Positions 54,098 through 62,697 of a stretch of DNA of 64,000 nucleotides are shown piece after piece (position 1 is the stretch's first letter; every line of letters starts with the position of its first letter). The DNA is taken from contig NZ_NFIZ01000001.1 of the NCBI RefSeq assembly GCF_002159625.1, positions 266,140-330,139 of the forward strand, written 5' to 3'. The position numbers and the translations under genes were made by a program. The DNA comes from Olsenella sp. An285 (GTDB lineage: Bacteria; Actinomycetota; Coriobacteriia; Coriobacteriales; Atopobiaceae). The notes under the pieces were generated by a model that was not told the DNA's origin, ran no database searches, and saw nothing but the letters and a program-made list of their open reading frames with translations.

Positions 54098-55252
54098 ATG
54101 AGGTATCGGGCGTTGGGCAACACGGGCCTTATGGTCAGCGAGATCGGCTTTGGCGGCGAGTGGATGGACCGCTCTCCCGAGGAGACGCTCGAGGTGGTGC
54201 GCGCCGCGGAGGGGGCGGGCATCAACATCCTCGACTGCTGGATGAACGACGCAACGCGCCGCTCCAACCTGGGCGACGCGCTCCGGGAGCTCGGCAGCCG
54301 CGGGCGCTGGGTCATCCAGGGGCACCTGGGGTCGGTCACGGTTGACGGGCAGTACACGCGTACGCGCGACCTCGACCTGGTGAAGCCGGCCTTCGAGGAC
54401 CTTCTCGCCCGCTTCCACACAGACTACGTGGACCTGGGCATGATTCACTACGTGGACAAGGTCGAGGAGTACGAGCGGATCGTTCTGGGCGACAGCCCCT
54501 TCATGCGCTACGTGCGCGAGCTGCGCGCGGCGGGCACCGTCCGCCACATCGGTCTCTCCACGCACAACACCGAGGTCGCGCGACGCGTTGCCGAGAACCC
54601 CGAGATCGAGATGATGCTCTTCTCGGTGAACCCGGCCTTTGACATGATGCCCGCGACCGAGAACCTCGACGACCTCTTTGGCGACTACACGGGCGTGGGG
54701 GAGGGCGGCATCAACGCCGACCGCGCCGAGCTCTACGCGCGCGCCGAGGAGACGGGCACGGGCATCACCGTCATGAAGGGGTACGCCGGCGGCCGTCTGC
54801 TCGACGCGGCGACCTCGCCCTTCGGCGTGGCGCTCACGCCCGTGCAGTGCATCCACTACGCGCTCACGCGCCCGGCGGTAGCGAGCATCATGGTGGGCTT
54901 CTCCACGCCCGCGCACGTGGTCGAGGCCGTTGCCTACGAGACCGCCTCTGCCGAGGAGCGCGACTATGCGAGCGTGCTCGCCGGGGCGCCGCGCCACGCC
55001 TACCTGGGTCAGTGCACCTACTGCGGCCACTGCGCGCCGTGCCCCAAGGGCATCGACATCCCCACGGTCAACAAGTTCTACGACCTCGCTGTCCTGCACG
55101 ATGAGGTGCCCGACTCCGTGCGCGACCACTACCGCGCGCTCGATGCCCATGCTGGCGACTGCATCGCCTGTCGCGCGTGCGAGGGCCGCTGCCCCTTTGG
55201 CGTGAAGGTGGCCGACAAGATGGCCGCGGCGGCGGGGCTCTTCGGGCTCTAG
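54098..55252 (+). CDS. Aldo/keto reductase with C-terminal 4Fe-4S domain
   Basis: A 384-residue protein. AKR barrel (LGNTGLMVSEIGFGGEW at the start, YVDLGMIHYVDK, HIGLSTHNTEVA) followed by a ferredoxin-type tail with two Cys clusters (CTYCGHCAPCPKG and CIACRACEGRCPFG). In this subgroup the usual AKR tyrosine region is replaced, and such fusions are thought to work in electron-transfer-linked redox reactions. The start at 54098 has AAGGGGGGCGG before it. The stop overlaps the convergent ATPase stop by two bases. Confidence 0.9.
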   Translation: MRYRALGNTGLMVSEIGFGGEWMDRSPEETLEVVRAAEGAGINILDCWMNDATRRSNLGDALRELGSRGRWVIQGHLGSVTVDGQYTRTRDLDLVKPAFEDLLARFHTDYVDLGMIHYVDKVEEYERIVLGDSPFMRYVRELRAAGTVRHIGLSTHNTEVARRVAENPEIEMMLFSVNPAFDMMPATENLDDLFGDYTGVGEGGINADRAELYARAEETGTGITVMKGYAGGRLLDAATSPFGVALTPVQCIHYALTRPAVASIMVGFSTPAHVVEAVAYETASAEERDYASVLAGAPRHAYLGQCTYCGHCAPCPKGIDIPTVNKFYDLAVLHDEVPDSVRDHYRALDAHAGDCIACRACEGRCPFGVKVADKMAAAAGLFGL

Positions 55253-55764
55253 CAGTAGAGGCGCAGGACCTGCGTGAAGTCGAAGCCGCAGACGAGCTCG
55301 CGAAGGGGGGAGAGCTGGTCTGCGAGGGCGGTCTCGGCGTCGGGCTGCTCGCGCAGCGCCGCGACCCAGCGGTCGAGCACGAGCTGGAGCGCGCCGCCCT
55401 CGGGGCGCGTCTTGGTGGAGAGGTTGCGGACGAGCTCTCGGTAGGTGGCAAGGCCCTGGCCCTGACCGCCCTGGAGCCGGCGCTCGGGGGAGAGGTCGGC
55501 GTCCGCCACCACGAAGCCCTTGCCCATGGCGTGCGTGCGGACGGTCTGAAGCAGGAAGCTCTTGCCGGCGCCGTAGCGGCCGACGAGGAAGCGGAAGCTC
55601 GCGCCGCCGTCCGCCACGAGCTCGAGGTCGTGCAGCAGCGCCTGGATCTCGCGCTCGCGGCCGACGGTTACGTAGGGGAGGCCTATGCGCGGGACGACGC
55701 CGCCCTTGAGGGAGTTGACAATGACCGCTGCGATGCGCCTGGGCACCTTGGGTACGACGCTCAC
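55249..55764 (-). pseudogene. Truncated DUF2791 P-loop ATPase (BrxD-like)
   Basis: 171 residues of an expected 400 or more. RRIAAVIVNSLKGGVVPRIG, YVTVGREREIQALLHDLE, Walker A VGRYGAGKSFL and VVADADLSPERRLQGGQGQGLATYRELVRNLSTKTRP match the N-terminal part of DUF2791 ATPases, found in BREX and other defence or stress gene clusters. The frame ends at 55249, at the stop of the convergent aldo/keto reductase, so the C-terminal half including Walker B is gone. The GTG at 55764 has AGAGGAG before it. An SOS-like box lies upstream. Confidence 0.72.
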
Positions 55765-55815
55765 GGGGCTCCTCTCGCCGGCCTGATGGACCATTCATAC
55801 TAGCACACACCTGTC

Positions 55816-55843
55816 GAAAATACAAACAGATGTTCGTATTTTC
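55816..55843 (-). promoter_or_regulatory. Palindrome containing an SOS-box-like sequence
   Basis: GAAAATAC and GTATTTTC arms enclose, on the minus strand, CGAACATCTGTTTG, close to the Gram-positive LexA box (CGAAC-N4-GTTYG) with about one deviation. It lies 52 bases upstream of the truncated ATPase start, so SOS control of that gene is possible. Confidence 0.45.
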
Positions 55844-56255
55844 TGAAGGGGAGGGGACCTCCCTGGGATAACCGAGCAGAGCGGCCGGTCTAGTACGTAT
55901 CAGAGGCTTGTCTCGCTCGAGATGCGCTCCTGTCTCTTGCGCGAAGGGAATGCGGTCTCGTGCTGCCAGACCGTGCCTCATGAGACGCAATGCCATACGC
56001 TTGAGCGGGCATGGTCCGGCCTCACCCCTAAAGCCCTTGCCGATACGTGCAGTAACGTGTTCGACGTGGTCCACTTTCTCCCATGCGTAGCTCCTGTCGT
56101 GTCGCCAAAGCCGGGGTTTGGGAGGGAACGGGACTCCGGTCGTGAATGGCCGGGCAATTATGGGCCACGGGTGTCTGGGGGACGGTCATGCGAGTAAGCA
56201 CCATGGTACCAAACCCGAGCGAAGTGGGGCGTCGTTCCTATGCGAGGGAGGGGCC
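55844..56255. other. Gene-poor 412-base stretch
   Basis: No supported gene. Short frames exist on the plus strand (for example 55922-56197, 91 residues, Cys- and Arg-rich), but they lack a ribosome site and codon bias. The sequence is less GC-skewed than its neighbours and may be decayed DNA. Confidence 0.4.
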
Positions 56256-57554
56256 ATGGCCGTCGAGTCCGCCAACTATCAATGCCCGTCATGTGGAGGG
56301 GTGCTGAGGTACTTCACGGGGACGGGAGAGCTGCGGTGCGACTACTGCGACTCGAGCTTTACGGTGGCGGAGGTCGAGGCGGCCTTCGCGCCTCGCCTTG
56401 AGCGCGCCGATTCCCGGATGACGGATACTTTGCCCCCGACGGGGCCGACACATGACGTCGCGCCCATGAGGACCTACACCTGCGCCTCATGCGCCGCCGA
56501 GCTCGTGTGTGACGCCACGACCGCGATCACGGAGTGCCCGTACTGCGGCAACCAGGCGGTTGTCCCAGGCGTTCTCGTGGACGAGTTCAGGCCCGACCTC
56601 GTCATCCCCTTCAAACTAGACAAGGCCGCGGCCGTCTCAGCGCTTTCCGCCCACTACAAGGGGAAGAGATTCTTGCCCGGAGCATTTGCCGCGAACAATC
56701 GCATCGATAAGATTCAAGGCGTCTATGTGCCGTTTTGGCTCTATGACGCTGAGGTCGACGCATCTGCGAGGTTCAGCGCGAACCGCTCCAGGACGTATCG
56801 GGCGGGAGACGAGGAGGTGACGGAGACGGATCACTACGATGTGTATCGTGCCGGGTCGATGTCGTTCAGGCGTGTTCCGGTGGACGGGTCTGCCAAGATG
56901 TCAGATGCCCATATGGATGCGATTGAGCCCTTTGACTACGAGGGGCTCGTGTCGTTCTCCATGGCATATCTTCCTGGGTTTGCTGCCAATCGCTTCGACT
57001 TGGGTCAGGAGGAGTGCCGGGATCGAGCCGAGCGACGCATCATCTCGACCATGGAGGACGTTCTTCGGGACACTGTGACCGGATACGACTCGGTTTGCAC
57101 GGAGAGTTGCGACGCGAAAGCGTCTTGGCAGGAGGCTAAATATGCGTTGCTGCCAGTGTGGGTGCTATACACCACGTGGGGTGGCAGGGGATTTCTCTTT
57201 GCCATGAACGGCCAGACCGGGAAGCTCGTCGGCGACCTTCCGATTGCTGCGAGTAAGGTCGTCGCGTGGTTCGTGGGCATTTTCGCTGTTGCGCTTGGTA
57301 TGATGATCGCCGCAACCTCGGTGTTTGATTTGTTCGAGGACGACAAGACACTGAGACTTGCAGCCCAATTTGGCGTTCCCGCGCTAGTGGCTATCGTCAC
57401 CTGCCTCTATTTCTATTCCGAGATGAGAACCGCCCGAGAGGCGACGCAGGCGAATGGGTTCATGAGGCGCGAGACGTTTGATCTGACGGACAAGGCCGAC
57501 GTCTTCACGTCCACGAGCGTGACGAGGCGTAGGATCGAGAGGACCGACAAGTAG
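56256..57554 (+). CDS. Zinc-ribbon membrane protein (TFIIB-type ribbon)
   Basis: A 432-residue protein. Two C4 zinc ribbons lie at the N-terminus (YQCPSCGGVLRYF...LRCDYCDSSF and YTCASCAAELVC...TECPYCGNQ). A beta-rich middle follows (VPFWLYDAEVDASARFSANR), then two C-terminal transmembrane helices (VVAWFVGIFAVALGMMIAATSVF and AAQFGVPALVAIVTCLYFYSE). Such proteins recur in Gram-positives and are often near SPFH-domain proteins, as here. The function is unknown. GAGGGAGGGG precedes ATG 56256. Confidence 0.78.
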   Translation: MAVESANYQCPSCGGVLRYFTGTGELRCDYCDSSFTVAEVEAAFAPRLERADSRMTDTLPPTGPTHDVAPMRTYTCASCAAELVCDATTAITECPYCGNQAVVPGVLVDEFRPDLVIPFKLDKAAAVSALSAHYKGKRFLPGAFAANNRIDKIQGVYVPFWLYDAEVDASARFSANRSRTYRAGDEEVTETDHYDVYRAGSMSFRRVPVDGSAKMSDAHMDAIEPFDYEGLVSFSMAYLPGFAANRFDLGQEECRDRAERRIISTMEDVLRDTVTGYDSVCTESCDAKASWQEAKYALLPVWVLYTTWGGRGFLFAMNGQTGKLVGDLPIAASKVVAWFVGIFAVALGMMIAATSVFDLFEDDKTLRLAAQFGVPALVAIVTCLYFYSEMRTAREATQANGFMRRETFDLTDKADVFTSTSVTRRRIERTDK

Positions 57555-57580
57555 AGGCGGCGTCTCGGTCGGTGCCAGAG

Positions 57581-57626
57581 CGAGGCCGTCCCGCCACCGG
57601 AGGAGTTGGTGGGCGGGACGGCCTCG
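57581..57626. terminator. Strong hairpin after the zinc-ribbon gene
   Basis: CGAGGCCGTCCCGCC pairs with GGCGGGACGGCCTCG, 15 bases each, with no T run. With the next hairpin it separates two convergent genes. Confidence 0.6.
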
Positions 57627-57657
57627 AACTGACTAGGGATTACTGGAAGATGGAACC

Positions 57658-57696
57658 GGGCGCCCTTCCGGATGCCTTGCTACTGGAAGGGCGCCC
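57658..57696. terminator. Second hairpin between convergent genes
   Basis: GGGCGCCCTTCC pairs with GGAAGGGCGCCC. It lies 49 bases after the stop of the lipoprotein gene on the minus strand. Both hairpins are GC-rich and may be repeats rather than simple terminators. Confidence 0.55.
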
Positions 57697-57745
57697 AGAC
57701 CGATGCGGGCTTCAGGCGCGCGTATGGAAGGCCGTATGCCAGCGC

Positions 57746-58585
57746 CTATGCGGCGAATGGGTACGTCGCGATGGTCTCGTAGGTGTTCGCGTCATAGACC
57801 TCAAGCTTGCCCTCAACGGAAACGAGGGACGCGAGGTCGGGGACGTCGCTCTGTGCGAACCACATGAATGTCTCGGCGTTGCAGCCGGGCTTGATGGTCT
57901 CGCTCAGCACCGGGTCGGCCATGGTGCCGTTTACGGAGAAGGTGCCCCACGAGGCGTCTACCGAGATGTCAGAGGCGGAGTTGTTGGTAATCCTCAGGGT
58001 GTAGCCGGAGTCGCCCGCCCAGTCGGTCTTCTTGTTTACGATCTCGATAGTGCAGGTGTCATCGTTCACGATCTGCTGATTGACCTCCTCGACGATCTCC
58101 TCATCGTCACCCCAGGAGCTTCCGGCATCCTCTCCTTCCTCGGACTCCGCGAGCGAATCGAGGGCACTCGCGGCGTCTTCCTTGAGCTTGGTCGCGTCTT
58201 CGTCGCTGAGTCTCTTGAAGGACATCACCTCACCGTCCATGTCGAGACTGAGAAGATCGTCCTCCAGAGTGGCTGTGGCGGTCTCGCCCTCGAAGGTGAT
58301 GTCGCACTCGCTCGCGCTCTTCGCCTCCCACGTGCCTTCGAGAGGCTCTCCCATGAGATTGAGCTCTGCCTTGCCCTCATCCTGCAGGTCAACATAGCAA
58401 TAGATGCCTAACGCCTTCATGAGGTCGATGTCTTCTGAGGTAAGATCCGGGGCTTCGGTCAAGTCCCAGGTACCTAGGAAAGCCTTTGTCGGGTCTCCGC
58501 CCCCGCCGCTTCCGCTGCAGCCCACCAAGGCAAGACAAACCGCTACCACGGTGGCAAGCGCCAAGACAAACCGATTTCTCTTCAT
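57746..58585 (-). CDS. Lipoprotein, unknown function
   Basis: A 279-residue exported protein. Signal peptide with lipobox ALVGC (Cys about residue 23), a Gly/Ser linker, an N-terminal lipocalin-like domain (FLGTWDLTEAPDLTSEDIDLM... GEPLEGTWEAKSASECDITFEG) and a C-terminal domain (IEIVNKKTDWAGDSGYTLRITNNSASDISV) resembling bacterial Ig-like folds. The GTW pattern is common in secreted actinobacterial proteins. Function not known. Confidence 0.72.
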   Translation of the reverse strand: MKRNRFVLALATVVAVCLALVGCSGSGGGGDPTKAFLGTWDLTEAPDLTSEDIDLMKALGIYCYVDLQDEGKAELNLMGEPLEGTWEAKSASECDITFEGETATATLEDDLLSLDMDGEVMSFKRLSDEDATKLKEDAASALDSLAESEEGEDAGSSWGDDEEIVEEVNQQIVNDDTCTIEIVNKKTDWAGDSGYTLRITNNSASDISVDASWGTFSVNGTMADPVLSETIKPGCNAETFMWFAQSDVPDLASLVSVEGKLEVYDANTYETIATYPFAA

Positions 58586-58612
58586 GATGCCCTCCTTGCT
58601 CGTACGCTACCG

Positions 58613-59905
58613 TCAAGAGCGTGGCCTTCCGCACTCCATGCAGAACTTGCCCGTGTTGACTGCCCCGCAGCTGCATGTCCATTCGGCGGTCTCCGGTCTC
58701 GGGGATCCGCACTCGGGGCAGAAGCGGCCTGTGTTTACGGACCCGCAGCTACAGGTCCATGAGCCAGCGGGACTCGGCTTGGGCGCTCCGCACTCCATGC
58801 AGAACTTGCCCACGTTGACTGCGCCGCAGCCGCAGGCCCAGGTGTTTGGTGAGGCAGGTGCGGCGTCAGGGGCGGGCGGGGTCGCCTGCTGCTGGGCTCC
58901 CATCTGAAATAGGTTGCCTGCTCCCATGCCGCCGGCCATGCCGGCGAGGCCCAGCCCCATGAATCCCGCCATGGCCCCTCCCTCGTTGGAGGCGGCGGCA
59001 CGCATGGCATCGGACTGCGCGGCTGCCAGGTTCGCGGCTGCCATGGTGGGATCGCGCATGACCGCGGCCTTCTGCAGCTCCTTAATCATCGCCTCGTCCT
59101 CGGGCGACGCCGAGATGGTGTTCACCCCGAAGGCCGCGACCTGAATGCCGCGCGTCTCCGCCCAGCTGTCACTCAGAACCTCATTGAGGGCGCGAGAGAG
59201 CTCCATGGTGTGCCCGGGCACGGCGCTGTACCTGATGCCCATCTCCGAAATCTTCGCGAAGGCGGGCTGCAGGGCGGTGAGCAGCTCGCTCTTGAGCTGG
59301 GAGTCAATCCTGTCGCGGGTGTAGACGTCCTGGATGTTGCCGCACACGTTCTTGTAGAACAGCAGCGGGTCGACGAGGCGGTAGGAGTACTCGCCGTTGC
59401 AGCGCACCGCGATGTCCACGTCCAGGCCGATGTTTCTGTCGACCACGCGGAAGGGGACCGGGGATGCCGTACCGTACTTGTTGCCGACGATCTCCTTGGT
59501 GTTGAAGAAATAGATGCGCTGGTCACGGCCTGTGTCTCCGCCAAAGGTGAAGCGGCGGCCCAGCGTCTCGAACGAACGTCTGATGCTGTCGCCGAGGTTG
59601 CCGGCAAATACGCTCGGCTCGCTGGAGCTCTCGAAGACGAACTCGCCAGGCTCGGCGCAGACCTCGACCACGGCACCCTGCTCGACGATGATCATGCACT
59701 GGCCCTCATTGACGGCGACGATTGACCCATCGGAGATGATGTTGTCCTCGCCCTTGGTATTTGAGCTGCGCCCGTGTGCTGAGGTCCTCTTCTGGCCCTT
59801 CGCGGCGAGGACGTTGGCGTCCAACGAGTCGCAGTAGAAGAACTCACGCCACTGATCGGCGAGAACGCCGCCGACGGCTCCGGTGCCAGCCTTGAGAAGT
59901 CCCAT
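58613..59905 (-). CDS. SPFH-domain protein with three C-terminal zinc ribbons
   Basis: A 430-residue protein. Residues about 60-290 are an SPFH/band-7-like domain (SIVAVNEGQCMIIVEQGAVV, GLDVDIAVRCNGEYSYRLVDP). A Gly/Ala/Met-rich linker follows (residues about 300-345), then three near-identical ribbons ending in CG.VN.GKFC.ECG.P. Similar proteins are annotated as virion-core-like or YdjI-type and sit at the membrane. ATG 59905 is chosen because GGAGG is five bases upstream. It is in a minus-strand cluster with the DUF4428 protein, 53 bases downstream of that gene. Confidence 0.86.
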   Translation of the reverse strand: MGLLKAGTGAVGGVLADQWREFFYCDSLDANVLAAKGQKRTSAHGRSSNTKGEDNIISDGSIVAVNEGQCMIIVEQGAVVEVCAEPGEFVFESSSEPSVFAGNLGDSIRRSFETLGRRFTFGGDTGRDQRIYFFNTKEIVGNKYGTASPVPFRVVDRNIGLDVDIAVRCNGEYSYRLVDPLLFYKNVCGNIQDVYTRDRIDSQLKSELLTALQPAFAKISEMGIRYSAVPGHTMELSRALNEVLSDSWAETRGIQVAAFGVNTISASPEDEAMIKELQKAAVMRDPTMAAANLAAAQSDAMRAAASNEGGAMAGFMGLGLAGMAGGMGAGNLFQMGAQQQATPPAPDAAPASPNTWACGCGAVNVGKFCMECGAPKPSPAGSWTCSCGSVNTGRFCPECGSPRPETAEWTCSCGAVNTGKFCMECGRPRS

Positions 59906-59958
59906 GGTTGCCTCCAATGACGGTGTCGGAAGGACGGGATGGTGAGTCTCGGCTGCCC

Positions 59959-60699
59959 CTAAGCCGAGCCCATGGCTCCTCCGCAGTACTCGCAGCGGCC
60001 ATTGGCGTCGGGGAAGGTCGTGGCTCCACAGAACGGGCAGGTACGCGCCTCCTTGGGAGCGGCGGCGGCAACGGCCTCGTCGCGAACCGCGTCACGAGCG
60101 CCGAGGAGCGCCTCGCGAATCTCCTCGGCTATGCGCACGGCCTCGCGGTAGTCGGGGGAGCCCTGGGTCTCTATGCGAGAGGTGTTTGCCTTGACGGTGA
60201 TCTCATCGAAATACGGGGCGTTGACCTGAACGATTGCGTATACGTCGTAGTCGATGTCGTAGCGCGGCGGGTCGTAGCTCACGCTCGTCCCATCCTCGAG
60301 TTCGCGCTCGATTTCGGTGCGCGTCTCTCGTACGTCGACGATGCAGCCTGTGACCTGGCTGAAGTCGATGATGTCGGGGTTGGCCTCGCGCCAGCCGGAC
60401 CCAGCGGGCACGACGGCAAATGCGCGCGCGTCATCATCGATGAGCACGCGGGTTCGCTGGCCGAGCGTGCGCGTGGGCGTGAAGGAGGAGACGCGTGCCT
60501 TGTTTTCCTCGCGATAGGCAAGCTGCTCCCTGATGTCCTGTACCGTGGAGCTGCGGCGTTCGCTGAAGAAGGGGGAGAGCTTCCCGGCGCAGTCCTTGCA
60601 GAGATAGCCGTCCTCCAGCTTGCGCTTTCCCAGCAGGCCGAGCTCCTTGCCGCAGATGTCACATGACTTCTTCTCGAAGAGGCTTCCAAAGAGTCCCAT
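59959..60699 (-). CDS. DUF4428-type zinc-ribbon protein
   Basis: A 246-residue protein. It begins MGLFGSLFEKKSCDICGKEL, the DUF4428 signature, with a second CxxC (GYLCKDC). A beta-rich middle region follows, and a second zinc ribbon ends the chain (RTCPFCGATTFPDANGRCEYCGG). It is upstream of the SPFH protein and probably cotranscribed. This pairing is conserved in Gram-positives, suggesting the two proteins act in one complex; their role is unknown. Confidence 0.84.
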   Translation of the reverse strand: MGLFGSLFEKKSCDICGKELGLLGKRKLEDGYLCKDCAGKLSPFFSERRSSTVQDIREQLAYREENKARVSSFTPTRTLGQRTRVLIDDDARAFAVVPAGSGWREANPDIIDFSQVTGCIVDVRETRTEIERELEDGTSVSYDPPRYDIDYDVYAIVQVNAPYFDEITVKANTSRIETQGSPDYREAVRIAEEIREALLGARDAVRDEAVAAAAPKEARTCPFCGATTFPDANGRCEYCGGAMGSA

Positions 60700-60905
60700 G
60701 GCAATCCCTTCTCCTAGGGCGCCACCGATGCGCTGGCGCTTCGGCTTGCCGCCTTTGTGGCGTTGGCCTTACGATAGAGCGCGTCGCGTTTGCGGGCGAT
60801 GCCCCTGCGGCCCAGGCTTGGCGGGTATTGCGCGCCTGATGTCCCATGTTCGGGGGGCGGTGTTGCGTACAATGGACTAGGATCGGGCCGAGCGGGGGTG
60901 TCGCG

Positions 60906-62696
60906 ATGTCAGGGATTGCTTCGATGGTTCGAAAGGCCGCCGCACGCGTGCGAGCTGCCGACAGGCGTCAGGTCCTCGTCGCCTGCGCCGCATGTGCCCT
61001 TGCGATCATCGTGCTGCTGCTCTTGTCGGAGGGTCTTCTCGACCACGATATCTGGCGTTCGGCCGATCGGGACGCGTTCTATCCCCTTGGGCACTACAAC
61101 ACGACGCCCCACATGGCAGCGACGGTCGCCATCCTGTCGATATGGGGTCCCTTTTCGTGCTGGCGGTGCTTCGATCCTCTGGTTCGTAGGTACATGGCCG
61201 GCTGCTTCATGTTGTTTGCCGGCTGGATGCTCGTCGTCATCGTTAAATACGCCGTGGTTTGGGACCCCGCCGTCGAGCTCCTGTGGTACTGCTTCTACGT
61301 TCCTATCCTGCTCGTCCCCATGCTGTGCGTGTTCACGGCGTTTCGGGCTGCCGGCGTGGATGGCCGCCCTGCCGTCGTGAGGTGCAGGAGGGCACTCCTC
61401 GCGATCAACGCCTTGCTTCTGGTGGTGGTGTTCACCAACGGGATCCACCACGCGGTCTTCTCCTTTGGTGCCACAGACCCCGACTGGTATGAGAATTACG
61501 AGTACGCGCCTCTGTACTACGCGGTGTATGCGATGGCCGTCGGTCAGTTCGTCGCGTTCTTTGCCTTGCTTTTTGCAAACGCGTATCGGCAGCTCAGGGG
61601 CGCGATCGTCACCGTGTCGCTCATCTGCGCGCTGGCGGTCGTGTACGGATTGGCCTACGTGCTGCGCGTCCCGTTCTTCTTCTCGGGCAACTTCTCTCTC
61701 AGCTATACGTGGTTCGTATGCGTGGCAATCGAGCTGTGCTTCGACTTCGGCATCATTCCGGCCTTCGCTCACTACGGGCGCCTGTTCCAGACCCTCCCCA
61801 TGGACGTGAAGGTGTTCTCCCTCTCTGCCGAGAGGGGGGATGGTCCCGTCTACGCGACGTTTCAGGCCGGCCCCGTCTCGCCCCAGGGGCGGTCCTGCGT
61901 CGAGGCGTGCGCGACGGGGCCCGTACGGCTCATCTCTGACGTGACCCCCGATGTCGTGTATCACGCCCAGAGGGTCTCGGGCGGCATCACGCTGGTCACC
62001 GAGGACATCTCGGCCATCTCCTCGCGTCGACGCGTGCTCGAGCAACGGCACGCGGCCCTTCGCTCAAGCTGTGCACTGCTCGAGCAGGAGCGCCTGATGC
62101 GCGAGCGCCTCCGCAAGCAGGAGAGCGAAAGGGCGCTCTACGACGAGGTTGACCAGTCCATCTCCGAGGCGCTTGGGAGGGCCCGGGAGCTCATGTGCCA
62201 GGTTGAGGGCCTGCCGGGTGACGAGGCGGTCTTCAAGCTGACGATTGCCAAGATGCTCATCTCGTATTGCAAGCGCAAGGGCGGCATCGTGCTCGCGCGT
62301 CGAAGCGACTGCGACTTCGAGCGCGAGAAGCTCCAACTCATCGTGGGTGAGCTCGTTACCGACCTCCAGACCGCGGGGGTGAGCTGCGGAGCGCTCGTCG
62401 AGACCGGCGAGATGATCCCGGTCGATGCCGTGAGCGTGCTGTACGACTGCCTGTACGACTTCTCGATCGCGTCGCTGTACTGCGTGGACCCCGTTCTCAT
62501 GATGTACTTCTCCGACTACAGCGACGGCGCGATAGAGATGCGGCTCGCGCTCTCCACGGGGGAGCTTCGCAACCTCGCCGAATCCGAGGAGATGCAGGAG
62601 CTGCGCGTGTTGCTCGATGGGAGGGACGTGGCCTATCGCCTCACGGGGGAAGAGGGGTCGCTTGTGCTCGTTGTGGTCGTGAGGAAGGAGAGGTAG
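60906..62696 (+). CDS. Multi-pass membrane sensor with kinase-like C-terminal region
   Basis: About 596 residues. The N-terminal half has about eight transmembrane helices (VLVACAACALAIIVLLLL, AGCFMLFAGWMLVVIVKY, AIVTVSLICALAVVYGLAYV and others). The linker GGITLVTEDISAISSRR and a coiled coil (LRSSCALLEQERLMRERLRKQES) resemble histidine-kinase transmitter starts, but no clear phospho-His or complete ATP-binding box is seen. A pseudokinase or regulatory sensor is likely. It precedes a true kinase gene by one base, so the two are coupled. A TACAAT -10-like box lies at 60868. Confidence 0.72.
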   Translation: MSGIASMVRKAAARVRAADRRQVLVACAACALAIIVLLLLSEGLLDHDIWRSADRDAFYPLGHYNTTPHMAATVAILSIWGPFSCWRCFDPLVRRYMAGCFMLFAGWMLVVIVKYAVVWDPAVELLWYCFYVPILLVPMLCVFTAFRAAGVDGRPAVVRCRRALLAINALLLVVVFTNGIHHAVFSFGATDPDWYENYEYAPLYYAVYAMAVGQFVAFFALLFANAYRQLRGAIVTVSLICALAVVYGLAYVLRVPFFFSGNFSLSYTWFVCVAIELCFDFGIIPAFAHYGRLFQTLPMDVKVFSLSAERGDGPVYATFQAGPVSPQGRSCVEACATGPVRLISDVTPDVVYHAQRVSGGITLVTEDISAISSRRRVLEQRHAALRSSCALLEQERLMRERLRKQESERALYDEVDQSISEALGRARELMCQVEGLPGDEAVFKLTIAKMLISYCKRKGGIVLARRSDCDFEREKLQLIVGELVTDLQTAGVSCGALVETGEMIPVDAVSVLYDCLYDFSIASLYCVDPVLMMYFSDYSDGAIEMRLALSTGELRNLAESEEMQELRVLLDGRDVAYRLTGEEGSLVLVVVVRKER

Positions 62697-62697
62697 C

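Noticed and set aside
55922..56197. A 91-codon plus-strand frame
   Set aside because: No ribosome site, poor codon bias and no recognisable motif.
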